A stretch of 64,000 nt of DNA from Ignavibacteriales bacterium (lineage in GTDB: Bacteria; Bacteroidota; Ignavibacteria; Ignavibacteriales; Melioribacteraceae): NCBI GenBank assembly GCA_020635275.1, contig JACKAA010000004.1:248001-312000 (forward strand), given 5' to 3'. Positions 25,997 to 35,088 of this stretch are shown here, one piece after another. Position 1 is the stretch's first letter. Every line of letters starts with the position of its first letter. The notes below the pieces were generated by a model, which saw only the letters and a list, made by a program, of their open reading frames with translations, searched no databases and was not told the origin of the DNA. The position numbers were made by a program, and so were the translations under genes.

Positions 25997-27478
25997 ATGA
26001 AAAACGTAATTTTAATATTATTTACAATTTTTATAATTTCTTGTGATAAGGAAGTTACAACTACACAGCCTGAGCCTCCACCGCCAAGAGCAAAAATATT
26101 TATAGATTCTGATCCTTCAGGTACACAAATTTGGGCAAATAATAAAAACACCGGCAGAAACACTCCTGATAGTATTTCATGGATTGAAGAAGGGGAATAC
26201 CTTATAACCCTGAAGAAAAAGTATTATAAAGATACATCCTTTTCAATTACAGCAAAAGAAGATTTAAAAGTTTCTGAGTACATTGACTATTTTAAAAATC
26301 CAACAATGTATGGCGAAATTGAATTTTACTCAAATCCGCAAAGTGCAGAAATTTTTGTTAATGACTCAGCACTTGGCTTAAAAACACCAGCAAAAGTTGG
26401 CGGTTGGATTCCAGGTGAATACAAGATTGATTATAAAATTGAAGGATATAGAGCTAATAAATTAAATATTATAGTTGAAAGTGATAAATTAACTAAAGCT
26501 TCTGTTGCATTAAAAGACACAACTGTTTGGGTAGATTATTTAACAAGTAATTCAGATATACCTAGTAATATTTTAACATGCATTGCTGTAGATAAAAATG
26601 ATTTACTATGGATTGGAACAGATACAGATGGGTTAATTACATTTAATGGAAGTGCTTTTAACCAGCTAAATTCACAAAATTCTAATTTAACCAGCAATAA
26701 AATTAATTCTATTCATGTGGATAATCAAAACAATAAATGGATTTGCACAAATAGCGGATTAATTATTATTGATGATCAAATGAATTTTACTATCTATAAT
26801 ACTGATAATAGTATTCTTTCAACAAATACAATTAATACTGTTTACTTTGTTAATGATAATTATGTCCTTGTCGGTACGGCATCAGGTTTATATAAAATAG
26901 AAGATGGAATTTGGCGAGCTTATTCTTCAGGAGGAATTGCATTAGAAGGAACAAATTTAAGTTTATTATGGATAAATGATATCGTAACAAAAGAAGATAC
27001 AGTCTTTTTAGGTACAACTCATTTAGGTGTAGTTTCTTTATGGGGAAATAGAAATTATACAATTTATGAAACGGGAGCATATAATAAAAATTTCAGTAAG
27101 TATGTAAAAGTTTTAGAAAAAGACCAAAATGCAAACTTGTGGTTTGGTTTTAATAGTTCATATTATTATTTGGACGGAATAAGACATTCCTATTTTGGGG
27201 GAATAACTGAATTTGATGGTGCTAGTTGGTATGGAACTAAATTTCCAAATTATTCAGATGCGTTCTTTGAATCTTTATTTATTGATGATAAAGATAATAA
27301 ATGGTATTCCGCAGAAAATGGATTATTTAGGGTAAAAGAATTTAACAGCGTTAGTAAGTATACAAATCTCAACTGGGGACTAACAGTTAATCATACAACT
27401 GGAGTAACTCAAAGAAGTGATAAAGTCTACTGGATTACAACATTAGGTGGCGGTCTAATTAAGTATAAAGGAAGTTAA
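25997..27478 (+). CDS. PEGA-domain and beta-propeller lipoprotein
   Basis: The product has 493 residues. ATG 25997 is chosen because it gives a clean lipoprotein signal (MKNVILILFTIFIISCDK). An in-frame ATG at 25967 lies inside the previous gene. A proline stretch (PEPPPPRAK) leads into two PEGA repeats (IFIDSDPSGTQIW..., IEFYSNPQSAEIFVN...). A two-component-regulator-like propeller follows, with LWIGTDTDGLITF, KWICTNSG and LWFGFNSS blades, up to LGGGLIKYKGS. It has no kinase or phosphatase domain. It is likely a surface or periplasmic binding protein working with the TonB receptor; its ligand is unknown. Confidence 0.88.
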   Translation: MKNVILILFTIFIISCDKEVTTTQPEPPPPRAKIFIDSDPSGTQIWANNKNTGRNTPDSISWIEEGEYLITLKKKYYKDTSFSITAKEDLKVSEYIDYFKNPTMYGEIEFYSNPQSAEIFVNDSALGLKTPAKVGGWIPGEYKIDYKIEGYRANKLNIIVESDKLTKASVALKDTTVWVDYLTSNSDIPSNILTCIAVDKNDLLWIGTDTDGLITFNGSAFNQLNSQNSNLTSNKINSIHVDNQNNKWICTNSGLIIIDDQMNFTIYNTDNSILSTNTINTVYFVNDNYVLVGTASGLYKIEDGIWRAYSSGGIALEGTNLSLLWINDIVTKEDTVFLGTTHLGVVSLWGNRNYTIYETGAYNKNFSKYVKVLEKDQNANLWFGFNSSYYYLDGIRHSYFGGITEFDGASWYGTKFPNYSDAFFESLFIDDKDNKWYSAENGLFRVKEFNSVSKYTNLNWGLTVNHTTGVTQRSDKVYWITTLGGGLIKYKGS

Positions 27479-27537
27479 AAGAAATGGTTCATATTATTAT
27501 TTTATAATGAGTTAATTGTTGTTAATTGAAGCTAAAT

Positions 27538-28362
27538 CTAGTCTAAATTTTGTTCTATTAATCTTTTAAGTTTATCTTTAGCTGAAATTGATTGTTTATA
27601 AATTGATTCTGCTTTCATGAATTCGTGAATTCTAATACCTTTAATTTCTGTATTTATTAATATATCAGGTTTTGTCCTTTTTAATTTTTCAGCAACTATT
27701 GAATTCTGCATTATTTGAAAAGCTGAAAATAATACTTCATAAGAAGGCGGCGGACCATTCTGAATTTTATCTTTTTTTGCAGAAACATCAATTGCAATTG
27801 TAAAATCGCACTTTTTCTGAATAATGTCATAGGGCAAAGGATTAGACATTCCTCCGTCAATTAAAAGTTTATCTTCACAATTAACCGGTGGAAACAAGCC
27901 AGGTAAAGAAAAACTTGAAATTACTGCTTTATGTAAATCACCTTTTTTTAATATTACTTCTGAATGATCCCAATAATTTGTAGCTATAATTTTTAGTGGA
28001 ATTTTCAGATCTTCAAATTTATCTGCTTTTATCTCATTTTTTAGTACTTTTAGAAATTTTTCACCCTTAATAATTCCGCCAGGTTTAAGTCCAAAATCAA
28101 AAAAATTAAGCATTTTTGTATAATCAGACTTTTTATGTAATTCCCAAAATTTACTATTCTTATGGAAAATCAAATCATTTACAACTTCTTTTATTTCCTT
28201 TGTTGAAGTTCCGGAAGCATAACTTGCTCCAATAATAGCTCCAATACTTGACCCGGAAATTATTGATGGTGTGATCCCAAGTTCTTCAAATACTTCAATC
28301 ATTAAAATATGTGCTAATCCGCGTGCTCCGCCAGATCCTAATGCGAGTCCAATTTTTTTCAT
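27538..28362 (-). CDS. Patatin-like phospholipase (RssA-type)
   Basis: The product has 274 residues. The oxyanion glycine loop GSGGARG is at 9-15 and the nucleophile elbow G-S-S39-I-G at 37-41. The catalytic aspartate motif is in LLIDGGMSNPLP. There is no signal peptide, so it is a cytoplasmic or inner-membrane-associated acyl hydrolase of the RssA/YchK group. Its start overlaps the stop of the upstream small membrane protein gene (TAATG). The lipid substrate is unknown. Confidence 0.92.
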   Translation of the reverse strand: MKKIGLALGSGGARGLAHILMIEVFEELGITPSIISGSSIGAIIGASYASGTSTKEIKEVVNDLIFHKNSKFWELHKKSDYTKMLNFFDFGLKPGGIIKGEKFLKVLKNEIKADKFEDLKIPLKIIATNYWDHSEVILKKGDLHKAVISSFSLPGLFPPVNCEDKLLIDGGMSNPLPYDIIQKKCDFTIAIDVSAKKDKIQNGPPPSYEVLFSAFQIMQNSIVAEKLKRTKPDILINTEIKGIRIHEFMKAESIYKQSISAKDKLKRLIEQNLD

Positions 28363-28682
28363 TAACTTTTCAAATTATCGTTATCATTTTGAATTATGTG
28401 TTTTTCTTCAGCTTTTTTTTCTTTTTCAATCTTCTTTTTTTCTGATCTGAATTTTAAAGAAACTCTAAAAACTGTAAACGAAAGAGAAATTAAACTAAAA
28501 AATAAAATTACGAAAAAAACATAACCTGAGATAACAATAACAAGTTCCATATTTGCAAATTCATCGAACGGGATGTATTTTTTTATGGTGAGGTAATTTA
28601 AGAATTGCCAAGTCAGTGCAAGAAGAGCTAATATAATAGTAATTATAGTTTTTGTTTTTAATTTTTTAAGTTGTTCTTCCAT
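28362..28682 (-). CDS. Small two-TM membrane protein
   Basis: The product has 106 residues. Two hydrophobic segments (about 13-32 and 46-72) are followed by a highly charged Lys/Glu tail (KFRSEKKKIEKEKKAEEKH), which is probably cytoplasmic. It directly follows the citrate lyase alpha gene and is coupled to the patatin gene by a TAATG overlap. No family is recognised. It may anchor or assist the lipase, an inference from position only. Confidence 0.65.
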   Translation of the reverse strand: MEEQLKKLKTKTIITIILALLALTWQFLNYLTIKKYIPFDEFANMELVIVISGYVFFVILFFSLISLSFTVFRVSLKFRSEKKKIEKEKKAEEKHIIQNDNDNLKS

Positions 28683-30239
28683 TTATTTTAATACTTTGTA
28701 AACTGAATCCAATAGTGTGCCGTCAACCCATTTTATAACTGCAACAACTTCTTTTTTGTTAACTTTGGGTTTATTTGGTTTACCACCGCACAACTCATTA
28801 ACTTCATTATAAATTTCTTTAATTGTTCTAATCGGTAAATTAGAATTTTTTACAGCTTTTAACAAATCTTTTCTTTTTGGATTAATTGCAATTCCGCGCT
28901 CGGTTACTATTACATCAATTAAATTTCCTGGTCCGACTAACGTTGTAACATCATCAACAATTACTGGAATTCTATCTCTAAAAGATGGAATAGCTAAAAT
29001 TGTACATTTTGAAAATAAACAATTTTGCCAGCCGCCAATTCCATGAAGTAAATAACCGTCTGAGTGTGAAACAACATTCGCGTTAAAGTTTAAATCAACT
29101 TCTGTTGCTCCCAAAACTACTGCATCCAGCATTGAGGCAAAGTTTCCTTTTCCATGAAAATTATAACTTGTAAAAGGTGAAGTGTTAACATGATTTGCAT
29201 TTTCTCTCATTGATCGCACACCTTCCAAATCAAAAGTTTGACCATCGAGAATATAATCTGTTAAACCTTCTTCTAACATTTCCACTAAATATTTTGTACT
29301 TCCGCCACGAATAAATCTTGCTTTAATATTTTTTGCTTTCATTTTCTCTTTTAGGAAAAGTGCGAAAGCTAAATTTGTTCCTCCAGCCCCTGCCTGGAAT
29401 GAAAATCCATCTTTCATTATTCCGGCATCTTCTAAAAATTGGGCGACGTATTCTGCAATTAATAACCTATCTGGACTTTTAGTTACTTCTGTTGTTCCTG
29501 AAACTATTTTTTTAGGATCACCCAAAGTTGGAACTTTAACAACATAATCAACATTGTTGCCTTGAATTTGCCAAGGAATGCAAGGGAAGGGAACCAAGTT
29601 ATCTGTAACAATTATAACTTTATCTGCATATTGGGAATCGGCAAGGGCGAAACCTAAAAGTCCGCAAGCTGAAGGTCCTCGATCACCGGTTGCATTTCCA
29701 AATGGATCAGCAGTTGGAGCAACAATTACAGCAATATCAACTTTAACTTCACCATCTTGAATTGCCTGATATCTTCCGCCGTGAGATCTTAAAACTCCGG
29801 TTCCACTCATTTTTCCTTCAGTTGTAAATTTTCCCAAAGGTCCATTCATACTTCCTTCAATATGATGAATTGTTCCATCTTCTAAATATTTTATTAAGTG
29901 AGAATGACATGGAAATGATGCGCTTGGAAACCATCTGATATTTTTAACTTTCATTTTTTTGATTGTATCAAACATCATATTTGTTACAACATCTCCGTTA
30001 CGTAAATGATGATGAGTGGATATTGTCATTCCGTCTTTTAGTCCGGCTTTCTTTAATGCTTCTCGCAAGTTTATTACAACTTTGTTGCCATCAGAAGGGA
30101 AATCAATACAAGTTGAAATTTTTGGATTTGCTTTATTTCCTGTTGGTCGATATTTATTCATTCCTTTGTAGGGAATTTGCTTTTCACCATTAACAGAAGT
30201 TGGTACAAATCTTCCGGCTGCATTTTTTACAAGTTTCAT
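28683..30239 (-). CDS. citF: Citrate lyase alpha subunit
   Basis: The product has 518 residues, the normal CitF length, with typical segments: MTISTHHHLRNGDVVTNMM, RSHGGRYQAIQDGEVKVDIA, SFQAGAGGTNLAFALFLKEK and VDDVTTLVGPGNLIDVIVTE. CitF is the acetyl-ACP:citrate ACP-transferase of the citrate lyase complex, which cleaves citrate to acetate and oxaloacetate without ATP. It abuts the upstream CitD-CitE fusion gene with no spacing, so all three complex activities lie in two genes. Maturation genes citC, citX and citG are not in the window. Confidence 0.95.
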   Translation of the reverse strand: MKLVKNAAGRFVPTSVNGEKQIPYKGMNKYRPTGNKANPKISTCIDFPSDGNKVVINLREALKKAGLKDGMTISTHHHLRNGDVVTNMMFDTIKKMKVKNIRWFPSASFPCHSHLIKYLEDGTIHHIEGSMNGPLGKFTTEGKMSGTGVLRSHGGRYQAIQDGEVKVDIAVIVAPTADPFGNATGDRGPSACGLLGFALADSQYADKVIIVTDNLVPFPCIPWQIQGNNVDYVVKVPTLGDPKKIVSGTTEVTKSPDRLLIAEYVAQFLEDAGIMKDGFSFQAGAGGTNLAFALFLKEKMKAKNIKARFIRGGSTKYLVEMLEEGLTDYILDGQTFDLEGVRSMRENANHVNTSPFTSYNFHGKGNFASMLDAVVLGATEVDLNFNANVVSHSDGYLLHGIGGWQNCLFSKCTILAIPSFRDRIPVIVDDVTTLVGPGNLIDVIVTERGIAINPKRKDLLKAVKNSNLPIRTIKEIYNEVNELCGGKPNKPKVNKKEVVAVIKWVDGTLLDSVYKVLK

Positions 30240-31448
30240 TTAGTTTGATTTCCAATCAGTTTGTAACAAATTATTTTTGATTGCCAATTTAATTGTGTTT
30301 TCTGCTCTTTTTACAACTGGAGCATCAATCATTTTACTTCCAATTGAGACAACGCCTAATCCTTTTGATTTTGCTTCATCAAATGCAATTACAATTTTCT
30401 TTGCTTTTTCAATTTCAATTTCGGTCGGAGCTAAAGCTTCATGAACAGCTTTTACTTGTCTGGGATGAATGCAGCCTTTGCCTTCAAAACCAAGTGATTT
30501 TACTTCTTCAGTACTTTTTCTTAATCCATCCATGTCATTTACATCAGAAAAAACCGTATCTATTGCCTGAATGCCGGCAGCTTTAGCAGCAGCAACGATT
30601 GTACTTCTTGCCATAAAACTTTCTTTCTCTTCAGTCGTTCTTTGAGTTCCAATATCAGCGGTGTAATCTTCTAATCCAATTGTGAGAGCACAATTATATT
30701 TTGAAGCTGTTGCAATTTCAAATGCCTTCATAACTCCTTTTGCACTTTCTATTATTGGCATAAAGAAAATATCATTTTTGATTTTGTGTTTTTTCTTTAG
30801 AATTTCAACTTCAGCTTCCACTTGTTGCACTTGCTCAGCATTTTCAACTTTTGGAATTAGAATAACATGAACATTTTGCGGGAGAATATATTTTAAATCT
30901 TCCAATCCCTTTGGTAATTGATTGATCCTCACCATTCTTTCAGAATTATAAAAGTTAATACTTCTTAAAGCATTTCTAACAATTAATTGAGCTGCATCTT
31001 TTTCAGTTGGAGCTACGCTATCTTCCAAATCTAGAATTATTCCATCTGGCTTATGCAATCCGGCATTAGGATAAAATTTTGGTTCATTGCCGGGAAGGTA
31101 AAGTCTGCTTCTTCTAAATCTATCTTTGGTAGTTTTATAATTATTTGCTTGATTAAAGTCCGGTAAAAATTCACAAGTTAGGCTTGGTTCAAGTCTTTTA
31201 ATAGCAAGTTCAAAACGAGCAGCAATTGTAAAGGGAAGTGCACCAAAATCTTCAATAATAATATCTGCATGGCGAAGAGCAAAAAATCTGCACATCTCAA
31301 AAATTTGATCTTCAATCTGCGTTCCGTACATTGTCTGAACTTTGCTTTGTAATTTTAGCTTAATTCCACCAGAAGTTTTCTTGGTGATTTCAATATAACA
31401 ATCGGAGCGGACTTTATCGCCGCGTTTTCCTGCGGATACTGTTTTCAT
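30240..31448 (-). CDS. Citrate lyase acyl carrier protein-beta subunit fusion (CitD-CitE)
   Basis: The product has 402 residues, against about 100 for CitD and 300 for CitE alone. Residues 1-100 are CitD-like: AGKRGDKVRSDCYIEI with Ser15 at the usual prosthetic-group position, MYGTQIEDQI, and DFGALPFTIAARFELAI. After a linker with FRRSRLYLPGNEPKF, residues 110-402 are CitE (HpcH/HpaI-type TIM barrel), with GIILDLEDSVAPTEKDAA, GLEDYTADIGTQRTTEE, IDTVFSDVNDMDG and GLGVVSIGSKMIDAPVV. The ACP would carry the thioester while the beta part splits citryl-ACP to oxaloacetate. The gene runs straight into citF. The frame is continuous, so the fusion is not an artefact of reading. Confidence 0.92.
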   Translation of the reverse strand: MKTVSAGKRGDKVRSDCYIEITKKTSGGIKLKLQSKVQTMYGTQIEDQIFEMCRFFALRHADIIIEDFGALPFTIAARFELAIKRLEPSLTCEFLPDFNQANNYKTTKDRFRRSRLYLPGNEPKFYPNAGLHKPDGIILDLEDSVAPTEKDAAQLIVRNALRSINFYNSERMVRINQLPKGLEDLKYILPQNVHVILIPKVENAEQVQQVEAEVEILKKKHKIKNDIFFMPIIESAKGVMKAFEIATASKYNCALTIGLEDYTADIGTQRTTEEKESFMARSTIVAAAKAAGIQAIDTVFSDVNDMDGLRKSTEEVKSLGFEGKGCIHPRQVKAVHEALAPTEIEIEKAKKIVIAFDEAKSKGLGVVSIGSKMIDAPVVKRAENTIKLAIKNNLLQTDWKSN

Positions 31449-31591
31449 AATAATTAAATTCTTAAATGGATAAATGGTTTTATTGTTAAAAGCAATTCAA
31501 ACTATATTTTCAATTTTTGTTTCAATGTCTTAAAAAGCAAAAAATAGTACTATTAAGAAAAAACATAAAGTTAATTATTTCGCAAATTTAT

Positions 31592-31667
31592 TTGTCATTC
31601 CCGAATGTTTCTATCGGAAATCCATCATTACTTTTTCCTAGATTCCCAATCAAGTTGGGAATGACAA
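31592..31667. repeat. Palindromic MITE/REP-like repeat
   Basis: This 76-bp element is bounded by perfect 11-bp inverted ends TTGTCATTCCC and GGGAATGACAA. Each half is itself a hairpin: ATTCCCAA/TTGGGAAT at 31642-31662, and an imperfect ATTCCCGA/TCGGAAAT at 31597-31621. A related half copy lies at 38079-38108. It sits between the MmgE/PrpD and CitD-CitE genes. Confidence 0.6.
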
Positions 31668-31679
31668 CAAAATTAAAAT

Positions 31680-33113
31680 TTATACTACTAATTTACTCAT
31701 AAATTCTTTTGAAGAAATATTTTCGCAATTAAAAATAGTACTTTTTACTTCTTTTCGTTTTTCTTCACTTAACCAATTGTTTGCAAGTGCATTAAACTTA
31801 TTATCCAAATCTTCCATTGTCATTGGTTCCCTCGGATCACCTTTGGGATATTCCATATATTCTTCATACTCTTTGCCATCTTTCATTTTAATTACAACTT
31901 TTGACGGCTGTTTTGCTGGGAACATTTTTTCAAATTCAATTGATGGTTCACCTTTGATTTTATCAATCACTTCAAAAATTCTCGGATCGTTAAGTTTCTC
32001 ATCACTAAATGAATTGGTTGTAATTTTTTTATCTACTATTGCTGCAGCTAAACAATAGGGAAGTGAATGATCAGCAGTTTCCCGTGATTCGGGACGATAT
32101 TTTGCCGGATCAAAAAGAATATCATATGCTTGAGCAAATGCTGTAACTCTTACTTCTTCAATATTTTTATAATCTAAATTGAATTCAGTCATTGCTTTAA
32201 TTGCACAGGAAATATGTGTGTGAGTTAAAGCCTCAGTTGGAAAAGCTTTCATTCCGCATTCTAAAATTTTATAATTTTTACCTAAATCACCAATTAGTGC
32301 TTCAACATCCCAAGACCATTCAGAAATTCCATCACGTCCATTCATTTCAGTTGGATTCTCTTTTTCTTCTTTCGCGTTCCAACCAATGAATGCATCCATA
32401 AAACCTTCTTTGCCCTCAAAAACTTTTTCAGTTCCGCTGAAACCTTTTTGCGCCATCAATGCTGCAAATACTCCAGACTGAACAGCCATTGGATCGACAG
32501 TATTTTTCATCATTGTTAATTTCCCTGCAGTCGGGCAGCCAATTGTATGATTATGTGAACCGTTAATTCCAATTGCATTTACCATTTCATTAACTGTTAG
32601 ACCTAAAAGTTTTCCGGCAACAATTGGTGAAACAAATTGGGTCAATGTTGCATGATGCCATTTTCTTTCGCGCACTCCAGGCTTTGCAAACAAGCACATT
32701 CTTTGTTCGAACTCGTAAGCTAGAACAATTGCAACGATCACATCTTTCATTGATGCTCCAACCATTTCTCCAACTGATAAAGCAGCCGGAATAATATCAG
32801 ACGGATGCGATGGATCATCTTTCCAATATATATCATTAAAATCTAATGCACGGATCATAAGTGAATTTACAAGTGTAGCGTTAACGGCTGGTAATTTATC
32901 GCCAAAGCCAATTACTGTTGCTTCGCCTTTTCCGCCTATTTCTGTGTAAAGATCTCGAATTATATTAACATCTTTCGTGTTTTGTGCGCCATAAGCACAG
33001 CCCACAGAATCATATAAATATCTTTTAACTTCATTAATTACATTTTCCGGTAAATCTTCGTATTTCAATCCAATAGCATATTCGGATATAATACGAGAAA
33101 TAGATTTTCCCAT
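31680..33113 (-). CDS. MmgE/PrpD family protein (2-methylcitrate dehydratase-like)
   Basis: The product has 477 residues over the full family length. It shows the characteristic RYLYDSVGCAYGA, MIRALDFNDIYWKDDPSHPS, the lid segment GSHNHTIGCPTAGKLTMMKN, and KAFPTEALTHTHI. The family includes 2-methylcitrate dehydratase and cis-aconitate decarboxylase. The placement next to citrate lyase and an aconitase-family enzyme points to a tricarboxylic acid substrate. AAAGGA precedes the ATG. The exact reaction cannot be set from sequence; no prpB or prpC is in the window. Confidence 0.9.
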   Translation of the reverse strand: MGKSISRIISEYAIGLKYEDLPENVINEVKRYLYDSVGCAYGAQNTKDVNIIRDLYTEIGGKGEATVIGFGDKLPAVNATLVNSLMIRALDFNDIYWKDDPSHPSDIIPAALSVGEMVGASMKDVIVAIVLAYEFEQRMCLFAKPGVRERKWHHATLTQFVSPIVAGKLLGLTVNEMVNAIGINGSHNHTIGCPTAGKLTMMKNTVDPMAVQSGVFAALMAQKGFSGTEKVFEGKEGFMDAFIGWNAKEEKENPTEMNGRDGISEWSWDVEALIGDLGKNYKILECGMKAFPTEALTHTHISCAIKAMTEFNLDYKNIEEVRVTAFAQAYDILFDPAKYRPESRETADHSLPYCLAAAIVDKKITTNSFSDEKLNDPRIFEVIDKIKGEPSIEFEKMFPAKQPSKVVIKMKDGKEYEEYMEYPKGDPREPMTMEDLDNKFNALANNWLSEEKRKEVKSTIFNCENISSKEFMSKLVV

Positions 33114-33329
33114 AATAAAATCCTTTAAATAAGTTTTTGAGAAATTAGTTATTACGCCAGTTAGTTTGGTATAACTTTGGGTAGTTTAAGTAGGGTTCTA
33201 AGAAATTTATTTCTTCTATAAAGATCATATTGAAATATCATTAATAATATTTACGTTTACTAAAATAATGGAATTACGGGCAATTTTGCAACATAATTAG
33301 TTTGTCAATTTTCTTTAATTAAATTACTA

Positions 33330-34994
33330 TTACCTCAAATAAATCATTTTTCTTGTCCAGAAGAAAGCATTTTGCTGCAGTCTATAGAAATATATTCCGG
33401 AAGGTAAATTTTCTGCATTGAAGTCAACTTCATAAACTCCTTTATCTTGAATTTCAGAAACCAGAGTCTTAATTTCTTCACCTAAAACATTGAATACTTT
33501 TAGAGTCGTATGTTCAGTTCTGTCTAAATTATATCTTATTTTGGTTGAATTATTGAAAGGATTTGGATAATTATTCCACAAATAAAAATCATAGTCGTTA
33601 AGATCAGTATTATTTATTGAAGGAGTTGGTGGTTCAATAAAGAAATTATAATTGTAAAATGTTTGAGCATAATTATCAATTTCCAGCATTTTGTTGTAAG
33701 CATCTTCTAGTGAATCACCTTTAACAGAAGAATAGCAAACCCAAATATCTATTGGTTTATCTCTTACAAGTTGGAATGGACCATATGAAATATATACGGC
33801 ATGATCATTTGTCCAATTGCTTGTCCAGCCATATTTTGTTACAGGATTTCCTGAAAACATAAATTTAGGATTGACCATTGAACATGAAAGACCTTCAATA
33901 TTATATAAGGAAGTGTCGGTTATGCAAGGATCTAGAATAGTAAATTGTTGATATCCACCAATAATTTGCACGTTTCTCAATTCATGTAATCCTTCATCCA
34001 AAGGCCAAAATCCGCTTCTTCTATCATAAATTGTAGATGCATTTACAAATTGTGAATTAACAATTGTATCTAAACCTAAATAGCCTTGGTTCACTATAAT
34101 GTTAGATTCAGAAGAATTTGTTTTATTAAAAAATGGTGGAGATAAAATTTTAGTAAAAGCAAAAACGGCTTGCTCTTTCTTTTTAATGTAATCCCAATAA
34201 GCTTGATAAATAAATGAATTTTTTCTTAAAGTATCACATCCCATTAAATCTTTATTATATTCTATGCCAGCATCGAAATCTGAAGCAATTGTTAGATAAC
34301 AAGAATCTAATTGAGAAGAAATTACTCCAGTGTTACGAAATCTATATTTTACAAAAAGAAGTCTGTCTAAATCCGAGAAAATCAGTTTTTTATTTATAAA
34401 ACTAGATTGTTCAATTTCAATGCCTAATGGATCAGATTGAATATAATTTTCTGTTCTATCGGTTAGATCATTGTAAACACACCATGAAAATTGATTACCC
34501 AAATTTGGTGGTCTATCTTCATTTTCATCCCAAATATTATTTTTGTTTCTATCAATTGGATCGTACACTCCATTCAAATTTCCATCGTAAAATTCTGCAC
34601 CTAATTCAACTGCCTTCTTCCATTCAATCCAACTATTATTAAATGGATTTTCATCATTGTTTACTAAAAATAAATTCTGTTTAGTTAAAGAATCTGAAAT
34701 TTTTCCTGGTTTAAATTGATAACTGCCTCTTATTAATCCAAAACCATTACTTAATTTTAATTTATCATTTGCTTTGCCACTTATAAATAAACTAGCAGTA
34801 TATAAATTTAAATTATCATATAATGTTGTATCTACAGAATTGGAGTGTGAATCTAAAATAATGTTTCCATTATTTTCAATATTTATCTCAATTTCACCAT
34901 TAGAGAGTTTTACAAAATTATTGGGAACAATTGTTTGAAAATTGTAAGATATGAAAGGGGATAGAAAAAATATGGCAATAAATTTTGTTGACAT
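33330..34994 (-). CDS. Secreted protein with type IX sorting domain
   Basis: The product has 554 residues. An N-terminal signal peptide (MSTKFIAIFFLSPFISYNFQ) is present. The last 80 residues form a type A C-terminal sorting domain (WNNYPNPFNNSTKIRYNL ... LPSGIYFYRLQ ... KMIYLR), so the protein is a probable cargo of the type IX secretion system. The body holds a calcium-loop-like DGNLNGVYDPIDRNKNNIW segment and no enzyme motif that could be named. It interrupts the citrate gene set and is probably transcribed separately. Confidence 0.88.
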   Translation of the reverse strand: MSTKFIAIFFLSPFISYNFQTIVPNNFVKLSNGEIEINIENNGNIILDSHSNSVDTTLYDNLNLYTASLFISGKANDKLKLSNGFGLIRGSYQFKPGKISDSLTKQNLFLVNNDENPFNNSWIEWKKAVELGAEFYDGNLNGVYDPIDRNKNNIWDENEDRPPNLGNQFSWCVYNDLTDRTENYIQSDPLGIEIEQSSFINKKLIFSDLDRLLFVKYRFRNTGVISSQLDSCYLTIASDFDAGIEYNKDLMGCDTLRKNSFIYQAYWDYIKKKEQAVFAFTKILSPPFFNKTNSSESNIIVNQGYLGLDTIVNSQFVNASTIYDRRSGFWPLDEGLHELRNVQIIGGYQQFTILDPCITDTSLYNIEGLSCSMVNPKFMFSGNPVTKYGWTSNWTNDHAVYISYGPFQLVRDKPIDIWVCYSSVKGDSLEDAYNKMLEIDNYAQTFYNYNFFIEPPTPSINNTDLNDYDFYLWNNYPNPFNNSTKIRYNLDRTEHTTLKVFNVLGEEIKTLVSEIQDKGVYEVDFNAENLPSGIYFYRLQQNAFFWTRKMIYLR

Positions 34995-35088
34995 AAAGTT
35001 ATAAATTATTCAATCTTAAATTAGAATAATTACTATAAATGTCAACATTAAAAATTAGTATCTAAAATTGTATAAAAGATTTAATGTC

